The notes beneath the pieces are model-generated. The model was not told where the DNA came from and ran no database searches. It saw only the letters and a program-made list of their open reading frames with translations. This document shows, piece by piece, positions 25,794 to 34,301 of a stretch of 64,000 nt of DNA (position 1 is its first letter; the number at the start of each line of letters is the position of its first letter). The DNA is from a bacterium. Lineage in GTDB: Bacteria; Chloroflexota; Anaerolineae; Caldilineales; Caldilineaceae. The position numbers and the translations under genes are program-made. Where the stretch lies: NCBI GenBank assembly GCA_016124945.1, contig WGMT01000005.1:124001-188000 (forward strand). Direction: 5' to 3'.

Positions 25794-28700
25794 ATGGACT
25801 TACTCGACAATCAGACACAAACCTCTGAAGTAAATCGAACATCCACGAAATCTCCGTGGTCGGTTGGGGCGATGGTGGTGGGGATGCTGGCAGTTGTGAT
25901 CGCCGGTGTCTACTTTGCGCCGCGTGTCGCTGCCACTGTGGACGCATTGACGGGGCGCGCCGGGGTGCGCGATGCAGAGCAGGGCGGTTTCTTCTCCTAT
26001 GCCGGTGACCGCTTCTTCGTTGATCTGGATGGCGTCACCGCGCCGACACAGGGGACGTTACAGGCTTACTTGCTGAGCGACGAAGGCGGTTTCTTCTGCG
26101 GCACGCTGCCTGTGTCCAACGGTGCGATTGAATACACCGTCGACGCGCCGGGACGCAACCTGATCGGCCTCTATGATCAATTCCAGATCATGCAACAGAC
26201 AACGCGCTTTGACGTGTCTCTGCCGCCCACGGCTTTGCATCACCTACGCCAGATCACCAGCCGCGCCGGTGACACGCCCGAGGGCAAGGGCTATGCGCTG
26301 GGCATGGCGGAGCAGGCCGAACTGGTGGATATCCACGCCAACCTGGCGCGGGCTTCGCTCAATGCCAACAACCTCACGGCGGCCAAGCAGCACATTGAGC
26401 ATGTGCTTAACATTCTCTACGGCCAATTCGATCCCAACTACGGCGATCAAGATGGCGACACCGTCATCGAAGATCCAGGTGACGGCCTCGGCGTGCTCTT
26501 CTACGCATCTCAGGCCGACACGGTGCTGGGCGTGGTTGCCGGCGCGCCCGACGTGACGCCCTACATGGCCGAACGGGTCACCGCGGCGCAGACCACCATC
26601 GGCAACTACTGGAACAACGGCGCCACAAACTGGTCCACCCAATTGATCGCGGCGGCGGAATCGATCCTCAACTCGTCCACTGTGGCCGAGGCGCAGACAT
26701 TCACCGCCCAGTTGTTGGGCTTCTCCAACCGTATTGCCTTCGGCTCTGATCTTGATGACAACGGCATCGAGCCAATCCTCGGCGAAGGCGGCGCGTTGAC
26801 CGTCTTCCTCACGGCGCAGGAAGCGGGCGACTACTTCCCCACCACCGGCAGTGGACGGATCGGCGTGCGTCGATCCGGCAGCGCCCCAGCCAACGACAAA
26901 CTGGTGATCTCTTTGGGCGACATCACGCTACCCACAGGCAGTAATCAACTGTGGGGTTACCTGGTCGACGACAACGGCGATCACCTGCCCCTGGGCGCGT
27001 TGACTGTGAGCAGCAACAGCGCCACGTTGGAAAAGAACTTCCCCAACCGCGATCTCCTTGAACGCTACAATCGTTTTTACCTCACCGAAGGACAGCTCTA
27101 CGCCGAGGATCAGCTCCCGCTCAACGCGCTGAGCGTGCTGCGGCAGGCGACCAGCAGCGCCACCGACACACCCAACGGCAAAGGCTACGCCGCCGGGCTG
27201 GCCGAGCAGGCGTTTCTGGTGGACACTCACGCCAAATTGGCACAGAGTGCGCTGGCCGCCAACAATTTGACGGTGGGCAAACAGCACATTGAGCATGTGC
27301 TCAACATCCTTTACGGTTCGGGCAACCCCAACTACGGCGATCAGGACGGCGACTCCGTAGTGGAAGATCCCGGCGACGGCTTCGGTGTGCTCTTTTACGC
27401 CGAAAAAAGCGAAGGGGTGCTCGGCCAGGTGACAACCATCGCCGACGTCTCGCCGCATATGGCCGAACGGTCTACTGCTGCACAGACGACCATCGCCAAT
27501 TTCTGGAGCAACAGCAGCGGCACAACCTGGTCCACACAGTTAATTGCGGCGGCTGAATCGATTCTGAACTCGTCCACAGTAGCCCAGGCACAGGGCTTCG
27601 TGCCCCAACTGCTTGGATTTGCCAACCGCCTCGCCTATGGCTCCGATCTGGATGACAACGGCGTCGAGCCGATCCTCGGCGAAGGCGGCGCGTTGACCGT
27701 CTACCTTACAGCGCAGGAAGCCGCCGACTACTTCCCCGAACCTCTCGCCACACCGACGCCCACGGCCACGGCCACGCCCACGGCGACGGCGACGCCGACA
27801 GCCACGTCGACGCCGACAGCCACAGCGGCAGCCACATCTCCCGCGACAGCCACAGCTACAGCAGGCGGCGACAGTTTTGAAAACGACAACAGTTGCCAGA
27901 ATGCCAAGAGCATCCCCACCAATGGCACCTTCCAAACACGTACCTTTCATGTGGAGGGAGACACAGATTGGGTGTCGTTTAGCGCACAGGCCAACCGCAC
28001 TTATGTGATTAGAATTGAAAACCTGAGTGCCAAATCAGATGCAGTGATCTTCGTATACGATGTGTGTGGCGCACCACCCGACGACTCACAGGACAACGCC
28101 TTTGGCAGCACCGTCACCCTGGAATGGGACTCAACCAAGAATGGGCAATATTTCATTGAACTTCGCCAATTTGATCCCAGCCAGTTCGGCAACGACGTCA
28201 ACTACCGCATCTCGGTGACACAGGACATGACGCCACCCGCCACACCCAAGAACCCGCGCTGTGTCGCCGTCAACGCCACCACACAGGCGATCCAATGGGA
28301 ACGCAGCCCCGAACGTGATGTGGTGGGCTACCGTCTCAGCTATACCCGCCGCGGCGGCGGTGACAGCGGCATCCGCACCATTGAGGGTGCTGCCACCAGT
28401 TTCTACGAGCTACAAAACCTGAGCACCAATTCTACCTACGACGTGGAACTGCGCGCCGTCGATTTTTCGGGGAATCTCAGCGATCCCACGGCCCCGGCGC
28501 TGCCCTGTACTGTGGTTGCCCCTGCCGATAACACACTGCCCTCTGCCACAGTACAGCAACCAACGGCAGGCACAGTCTTCACCACCACGGCGTCGATGCT
28601 TACGGTGACAGGGCTGGCACAGGATAGCGGCGGCAACCTGAGCCGCGTCAATGTGCGCAATCTCAACAATGCCCAAGAAGGGTGGGACTTTACCCTGGCG

Positions 28701-29906
28701 GGCAGCAGCGCCCCCTTCCGTGTCGAGGACATTCCCCTCGCCGCCGGGGCGAACCAGGTGCGTGTCACCGTCTTCGACGAGGCCAACAACGCCACACCTC
28801 AGACAATCACCGTCAACCGGCTTTCAGGGCTGGGGGGGGCGGCTATCATCATCGCCGGCCACAACGAGACATTCGGCTTGCAGACCAATATCTACAATTC
28901 CACCAACCGCGCCTATCGCATCTTCAAAAGCGGCGGTTTCAGCGACGAAAACATCTACTACATCGCCCCCGTCCCCCAAGACGCCGACGGCGACGGCACG
29001 CCCGACACCGACGCGCTGTCCACGCCGGCGGAGTTTGAAGAAGCCATCACCGTCTGGGCTAAAGACAAGGTTGGCCCGGGCAAGCCGCTGTTCATCTACA
29101 TGATGGATCACGGGCTAGAGAACAAGTTCTGTGTCAACGGCTGTGGTGCGGGCAAAATCGTCACCCCCGACGAACTCGACGGCTGGCTGCGCACGTTGGA
29201 GGCCGATACCGGCGTCACCGAGGTGACGGTGATCTACGAAGCCTGTGTTTCGGGCAGTTTCATTACCAAAGAAGGCGCAATCGGCACCATCTCGAAGCCG
29301 AACCGGGTGATTATCACCTCTACCGGGGCCGACAACAACGCCTACGCCTCGGCCCAGGGCGCCTACTTCTCAGATGCTTTCTTCTCGTGTGTGGCCGACA
29401 GCGGCAACATGCGCGCCTGTTTCAACGAGGCCAAAGACGCTGTCCTGGCGACGGGTGTCAACCAGACGCCTTTCCTCGACGACAACGGCGACGGCGTCTA
29501 CAACAGCGACGACGGCACCATCGCCCAAAATCGGGCCATCACCCGCTTCTTCAGTTCAGTCCGCCCTGTGATTGCAGCCACGGATCTGCAACGTGACGGT
29601 ACAAACGGCACCCTTTCGGCCACCATCGAAGAGGGGGCCGAAGCAGTGACACTGGTATGGGCGGCTGTCTTCCCGCCCGATTTCGCCGAACCGACGGATG
29701 TGACGCTGAACCTGAGCGTACCTGTTGTGCGCCTGGAACCGGTGACAGGCCAACCTGGCCGCTTCAGCGTCGTCTATCCCAACGGCTTCACCCAACAGGG
29801 CGACTACCGCGTCGTCTTTTACGCCCAGGATCGTCTCGGCATTAACGCCGCCCCCGCCGGCCCAGGCACGGGGACACAGCTCTTCTTGCCGGTGGTTGCG
29901 CGGTGA
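25794..29906 (+). CDS. Large C13-like peptidase with duplicated N-terminal domain
   Basis: 1370 residues, CTGGAG upstream of the ATG. An N-terminal membrane segment (about 24-44) precedes two tandem copies of a roughly 290-residue domain of unknown function (about 57-348 and 356-648). Both copies contain KQHIEHVLNILYG, NYGDQDGD, STQLIAAAESILNSSTVA and PILGEGGALTV. Then come a Thr-Pro linker, PPC (692-810), Fn3 (812-905), Ig-like (to about 1010) and the C13-like domain with His1106 ([10 protein letters not shown]) and Cys1151 (YEACVSGSF), spaced 45 residues apart exactly as in the upstream paralogue. Tail LFLPVVAR. The HIEH repeats recall metal-binding or helical domains, but I do not recognise them. 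Confidence 0.85.
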   Translation: MDLLDNQTQTSEVNRTSTKSPWSVGAMVVGMLAVVIAGVYFAPRVAATVDALTGRAGVRDAEQGGFFSYAGDRFFVDLDGVTAPTQGTLQAYLLSDEGGFFCGTLPVSNGAIEYTVDAPGRNLIGLYDQFQIMQQTTRFDVSLPPTALHHLRQITSRAGDTPEGKGYALGMAEQAELVDIHANLARASLNANNLTAAKQHIEHVLNILYGQFDPNYGDQDGDTVIEDPGDGLGVLFYASQADTVLGVVAGAPDVTPYMAERVTAAQTTIGNYWNNGATNWSTQLIAAAESILNSSTVAEAQTFTAQLLGFSNRIAFGSDLDDNGIEPILGEGGALTVFLTAQEAGDYFPTTGSGRIGVRRSGSAPANDKLVISLGDITLPTGSNQLWGYLVDDNGDHLPLGALTVSSNSATLEKNFPNRDLLERYNRFYLTEGQLYAEDQLPLNALSVLRQATSSATDTPNGKGYAAGLAEQAFLVDTHAKLAQSALAANNLTVGKQHIEHVLNILYGSGNPNYGDQDGDSVVEDPGDGFGVLFYAEKSEGVLGQVTTIADVSPHMAERSTAAQTTIANFWSNSSGTTWSTQLIAAAESILNSSTVAQAQGFVPQLLGFANRLAYGSDLDDNGVEPILGEGGALTVYLTAQEAADYFPEPLATPTPTATATPTATATPTATSTPTATAAATSPATATATAGGDSFENDNSCQNAKSIPTNGTFQTRTFHVEGDTDWVSFSAQANRTYVIRIENLSAKSDAVIFVYDVCGAPPDDSQDNAFGSTVTLEWDSTKNGQYFIELRQFDPSQFGNDVNYRISVTQDMTPPATPKNPRCVAVNATTQAIQWERSPERDVVGYRLSYTRRGGGDSGIRTIEGAATSFYELQNLSTNSTYDVELRAVDFSGNLSDPTAPALPCTVVAPADNTLPSATVQQPTAGTVFTTTASMLTVTGLAQDSGGNLSRVNVRNLNNAQEGWDFTLAGSSAPFRVEDIPLAAGANQVRVTVFDEANNATPQTITVNRLSGLGGAAIIIAGHNETFGLQTNIYNSTNRAYRIFKSGGFSDENIYYIAPVPQDADGDGTPDTDALSTPAEFEEAITVWAKDKVGPGKPLFIYMMDHGLENKFCVNGCGAGKIVTPDELDGWLRTLEADTGVTEVTVIYEACVSGSFITKEGAIGTISKPNRVIITSTGADNNAYASAQGAYFSDAFFSCVADSGNMRACFNEAKDAVLATGVNQTPFLDDNGDGVYNSDDGTIAQNRAITRFFSSVRPVIAATDLQRDGTNGTLSATIEEGAEAVTLVWAAVFPPDFAEPTDVTLNLSVPVVRLEPVTGQPGRFSVVYPNGFTQQGDYRVVFYAQDRLGINAAPAGPGTGTQLFLPVVAR

Positions 29907-29958
29907 GACGACCGACGACGGACGACCGACGATTATGAATCACAGACTGGATTAACTT

Positions 29959-32900
29959 ATGGATGAGAAAGTTTTGTCGGATCATATCCTGGCTTTACCT
30001 AAACGCAGACCAGCGACGTTGCGCCGTTATCTGTCGGTGTTTGGCGTCTTTGCTGTGTTGATGGCAGCGTTTGCGTTGGGGTTGATGCCCGGCGTCGAGG
30101 CGGCCGGCGACACTGGGCCGGATTTGACGGTGGAAATTCAGATAATTCCGCAGGTGCCTGATCCTGGGGTGCCGGCCACGGTGCGCATGATTTTCCGCAA
30201 CCGGGGCACGCTGACTTCTTCGCCGGCGACCTTTTACCTCTATGTCAATCCTGCCCAGCAGCCGCCTCTAGCTGGCACAGCGCCGTCGTTCTTCTCGGGG
30301 GTGCCCAGTCTACAACCTGGCGGATCATCTCAGCTTGAACGCTCGGTCACTTTTGGCACAGTCGGCTGTGATCACAATGTCTACGTCTGGGTGGATCGAG
30401 ACCAATTGGTCACAGATGCTGACCGCTCGAACAACCTGATCGGCCAACAAGTCTGCGTCGGCGTACAGTGTGAGGTCGACGCCTTCGAAGACGACGGCGC
30501 GCAGGACAATGCCGTCTGGCTGACCACCGGCGCTGCACAAGACCGCAGCTTCTGCCGCAACACCGCGGGCGGTCTCACCACCACCGGCGACCAGGACTGG
30601 GTGAAGTTCACCGCCTTCGCCGGGCTGACCTACACCCTTGCCACCACCAACACCGGCGTCCACACCGATCCGCAAATCTCGCTCTTCTGGTCGGGCGCGC
30701 CGACGCAAGCGCTGAGCGGACCTGCCGCCGCCGCCGTCTGGCAGCCTGGCGTCACCGGCGTCTACCTGGCCCAGATCCGCAACCAAGAAGACGCCGAAGG
30801 CAGCGGCCCACTCACCAATTACCAGGTGACGCTCTCCGCCGTCCCCGCGGTTACCGATGATTTCGAGCCAGATGATGCGTGCAGCCAGGCGCGGGACATC
30901 ACCGTCGACGGCAGCCGTCAGACTCGTCTCTTCCAGGCGCCCGGCGACACCGACTGGGTGAAGTTTTCCATCGTCGCCGGGGAAAGCTTCGCACTGGTGG
31001 CCGACAACACCGCCCAGGGCGTCAACCCGATCATCACGCTCTTCAGCTCATGTAGTCAGGCGCGTAGCAACAATACCGTCAATTCAGGCGTCAACCGCGT
31101 CGAATCGCGCAGCGTCGGCGATCAGGTCTACTATGCTCGCATCGCCAACCAGAACCCCGACCGCTTCGGCGCCGACGCCAAATACGATATCTCCGTCCTG
31201 GCGTCCGCCTGCGCCCCAGACGGCTTCGAAGAGGACGACACCGTGGGGCAGGCCGTCGACTTGCCGCTCAACACAGTGCAGACCCGTGCTTTCTGCCCCG
31301 CTGGTGACCAAGATTGGGTGCGTCTCAATCTGACCGCCGACCAGATCTATGTGATCAAGACAAGCAACCTGGGCTTCGCCTCTGACACCGTCCTCGAATT
31401 GTGGGACGACAAGGGCAACCAGATTGCCGTCAACGACGACTATGACTATGTCAAGGCGTCGCGCATCACCTTCCAACCGTCGGCAAGCGGCGTCTACTAT
31501 GCCAAAGTGCGCCACCTGAATCCAACCGCGGCAGGCCCAAACACCAACTACGACCTGACGTTGGAGACGGGTTTCTGCGTCCCCGATGACGCTGAAACCG
31601 ACGGCGACAACGGCCCGGGCGATGCCCGCACCGTCTCTGCCGTCGGCACGCCGACGCCGCGCAACTTCTGCGCCGATTCACTTTCTAACAACCGCGGCGA
31701 CCAGGACTGGATTCGCGTGAGCGCGCTACCCGGCGCCCGCTATCATGTGCGTACCACCGATCTCGGTCCCAATGCCGATCCGGTGCTGCGCCTTTACGAC
31801 CGCAACGGCGTCACGTTGCTCCAAACCAGCGACGACAACGGCGCCGGGTTGGGGGCGGAACTCGTCTTTACGCCCACCGTGGCCGGCGATTACTTTGTGC
31901 AGGTGACCCAGTACAACTCGCGCGTGGTTGGACGTGAGACGAACTACAGCGTGCGCGTCGAAGAGAATCTGCCGCCCACGCCCACACCGTCTCCTACACC
32001 GCCCCCCACGGCGACACCCACGCCGCCGCCGCCGCCGGATCCTTCGGATGTGCGCACGCTCATCCTGGTCAACCGTGAACGGCTGGCCGCGGTCCACGGC
32101 AATGGTGATGCCGGGCTGATCATGGCGAAATTGTTCGAGCTGGCCGACGCCGACGATGTGGACGGCGCCGTGATCCAGGTGGAAGACGATCCCGCCGTAG
32201 CCGCCGCCTACACGACGTGGACGGCCACCGCCGACTCGTTGCTCTCTGTGGATCTGGCCAACGATGTAGCCGGGGCAATTCGGAATCGCGTTCTGTCCTT
32301 TGCAGCGGGCGCGCCTGATCTCAAGTATATGGTCATTGTGGGTGATGATCGGGTGATCCCTTTCCGGCGTGTGCCCGAGGCCGTCCTTGCCAAGAACGAA
32401 AATGAGTACGCCGCCGAATTGGCCGGCGGCAATACCGTCGGCGCGGCGCTGGCCAACGACATGATCCTTACCGATGATTTCTACGCCGACATCGAGCCGA
32501 GCCAGTGGAAGGGCAACGATCTCTTCATCCCCGACTATGCCATCGGCCGCCTCATTGAAGAACCCGGCGAGATCATAGGCCAGATCGACATCTTCCTCGG
32601 CGGCAAGGTCATCAACACACAGCGGGCGCTGGTCACCGGCTATGATTTCGTGCAAGACAGCGCCACCCTGATGCGAGGTTTGATGGTCAACGACGGCATT
32701 GTCAACGTCTCCTCGGCGGATTACATCGGCAGCGTCTGGCCAGGCGATGCATTGCGCGCTACCATGCTCACCGATTCGACACCCAACAGCCGCTATGATC
32801 TGATTTCGATCAACGGCCACGCCACCCACATCAGCATCGGGGTTCCCGATGTCGCGGACATCCAGGCCGGCGAAATTGTATCGGCCACCAACGACTTTGT

Positions 32901-34116
32901 CCGTTCACTTGTCTACAACGTGGGCTGTCATGGCGGCTTGAACGATCCACTGACACTGGATCTGCCCCAGGCTTTTGTGGGGCGGGGAGCCGTTTATGTG
33001 GGCAACACCGGTTACGGCTGGGGTGGCGGCGGCATTGTCTATTCTGAATCGTTGATGCGTAACTTCACACGTGCTGTGTTGACGGAAACCAAGGCCGAGA
33101 TTGGCCCCGCGCTTACCGCCGCCAAACAGACCTATGTGTCGCGGGCGCGTGTCTTCGGTGGCTATGATGCCAAGATCCTGATGCAAACAACCCTGTACGG
33201 CCTGCCCATGTTCGAGATCACCAGCGGCGGCGCCCTCAGCGATGAGGATCCCTTCCCCAGCCTCGAAGACGCCGTCTCGCCGCCCGGTGCGTTCAGCGAT
33301 CAGGCCAACGTGGGCAGCTTCGGCTACGGCCTGCCCCAATCTTTCGGCGCTTTCGGTTCAGATGACGCCAATCCCGACTACCGCCTGGATCTCGACGGCA
33401 ACATCGTCTTCGACGCAGGTGCGCCGATTCAGCCGGGCTACTATCGGGATCTCTCGGCACCCAACGCGGGTAGCCTGCGCGGGGTGATCTTCCGCGGCGG
33501 CGTCTATACCGAAACAATCACAGAAGCGCCCATCGCCCTGGCCTACAACGAATACATCACCGATACCACCACACAGGACTTTAGCGCCGCCGGCTGGTAT
33601 CCATCGGTACCCTTCGGCGTGCAGAGTAGCGCCCTCGATCCCAGCCTCACCGACACAGTTGTCCTCGCGTTGGGCCAATACGACAGCCAGACCGGCGCCC
33701 AGCGTGTCTTCGACCGTATGAGCTTCGACACCTACTACTCCGACAGCGCCGATACCACCCCCGGCGAGGTAACCCACGTTGATGCTGTCTTGGATGAGGC
33801 GATGGGCAAGGGGCTGTTCAAGGTCGAGGCCACGGATCCCGCCGGCGTGGCGCGCGTGGTGGTGGCCTATACCGCAGGCGACGGCGTCTGGTCGAGCCAG
33901 GATCTACTCTTCGACGCCCCCAGCGCCAAGTGGACGGGTGTCATCACCGGTACGGTCAACACCCGTTATTTCGTACAGGTTGTCGACGGCGCCGGCAACA
34001 TCTCTATCGACGACAATAAGGGACGGTACCACCCTTTGCTTCCACCTCTGCCCTTGATTGAAGGGCGCTCGATCGAGCAGAACATCTACCTACCTACCAT
34101 CCAAAGAGGAAACTGA
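29959..34116 (+). CDS. Secreted gingipain-like (C25) peptidase with four PPC domains
   Basis: 1385 residues. A signal-anchor (about 22-48) precedes a CARDB-like Ig domain (50-165) and four PPC domains, each carrying a GD(Q/T)DWV(K/R) strand (about 172-670). A Pro-Thr linker follows, then a C25-type caspase fold (about 695-1110). There the dyad appears to be His954 (ISINGHATH) and Cys990 (YNVGCHGG), 36 residues apart, similar to the 33 of gingipain R. Sequence around DRVIPFRRVPE and VGNTGYGWGGG also fits the family. C-terminal beta domains end in IYLPTIQRGN. Gingipain relatives cut after Arg or Lys, but specificity here cannot be read. There is no Por-type secretion tail. Confidence 0.82.
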   Translation: MDEKVLSDHILALPKRRPATLRRYLSVFGVFAVLMAAFALGLMPGVEAAGDTGPDLTVEIQIIPQVPDPGVPATVRMIFRNRGTLTSSPATFYLYVNPAQQPPLAGTAPSFFSGVPSLQPGGSSQLERSVTFGTVGCDHNVYVWVDRDQLVTDADRSNNLIGQQVCVGVQCEVDAFEDDGAQDNAVWLTTGAAQDRSFCRNTAGGLTTTGDQDWVKFTAFAGLTYTLATTNTGVHTDPQISLFWSGAPTQALSGPAAAAVWQPGVTGVYLAQIRNQEDAEGSGPLTNYQVTLSAVPAVTDDFEPDDACSQARDITVDGSRQTRLFQAPGDTDWVKFSIVAGESFALVADNTAQGVNPIITLFSSCSQARSNNTVNSGVNRVESRSVGDQVYYARIANQNPDRFGADAKYDISVLASACAPDGFEEDDTVGQAVDLPLNTVQTRAFCPAGDQDWVRLNLTADQIYVIKTSNLGFASDTVLELWDDKGNQIAVNDDYDYVKASRITFQPSASGVYYAKVRHLNPTAAGPNTNYDLTLETGFCVPDDAETDGDNGPGDARTVSAVGTPTPRNFCADSLSNNRGDQDWIRVSALPGARYHVRTTDLGPNADPVLRLYDRNGVTLLQTSDDNGAGLGAELVFTPTVAGDYFVQVTQYNSRVVGRETNYSVRVEENLPPTPTPSPTPPPTATPTPPPPPDPSDVRTLILVNRERLAAVHGNGDAGLIMAKLFELADADDVDGAVIQVEDDPAVAAAYTTWTATADSLLSVDLANDVAGAIRNRVLSFAAGAPDLKYMVIVGDDRVIPFRRVPEAVLAKNENEYAAELAGGNTVGAALANDMILTDDFYADIEPSQWKGNDLFIPDYAIGRLIEEPGEIIGQIDIFLGGKVINTQRALVTGYDFVQDSATLMRGLMVNDGIVNVSSADYIGSVWPGDALRATMLTDSTPNSRYDLISINGHATHISIGVPDVADIQAGEIVSATNDFVRSLVYNVGCHGGLNDPLTLDLPQAFVGRGAVYVGNTGYGWGGGGIVYSESLMRNFTRAVLTETKAEIGPALTAAKQTYVSRARVFGGYDAKILMQTTLYGLPMFEITSGGALSDEDPFPSLEDAVSPPGAFSDQANVGSFGYGLPQSFGAFGSDDANPDYRLDLDGNIVFDAGAPIQPGYYRDLSAPNAGSLRGVIFRGGVYTETITEAPIALAYNEYITDTTTQDFSAAGWYPSVPFGVQSSALDPSLTDTVVLALGQYDSQTGAQRVFDRMSFDTYYSDSADTTPGEVTHVDAVLDEAMGKGLFKVEATDPAGVARVVVAYTAGDGVWSSQDLLFDAPSAKWTGVITGTVNTRYFVQVVDGAGNISIDDNKGRYHPLLPPLPLIEGRSIEQNIYLPTIQRGN

Positions 34117-34136
34117 ACCCAAGGAGGCAACTGGAG

Positions 34137-34169
34137 ATGAACGAGATCTGTGGTTTGTGTCTGGGCTGA
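34137..34169 (+). CDS. Possible 10-residue minigene or leader peptide
   Basis: ATG with a consensus AAGGAGG nine bases upstream opens a ten-codon frame (MNEICGLCLG) in the gap between the C25 gene and the next caspase-fold gene. The ribosome site is stronger than that of many real genes here. It could be a leader peptide or chance; nothing else supports expression. Confidence 0.25.
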   Translation: MNEICGLCLG

Positions 34170-34301
34170 GCGTGGTTTGCCCCGTCTCTGTAGCTACAAC
34201 GTGTCCGGGTGCGCAAAAGCCTGTGAACTACGACACAGCCTGGGCACATCTTGTGCCTTACAGTCGTATCTGTATCTATTCGTATCAATCCAGGAGGAAA
34301 T

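Noticed and set aside
31726..32829. 367-codon minus-strand frame inside the C25 gene
   Set aside because: Gly/Arg/His-rich translation without motifs; caused by codon bias on the opposite strand.
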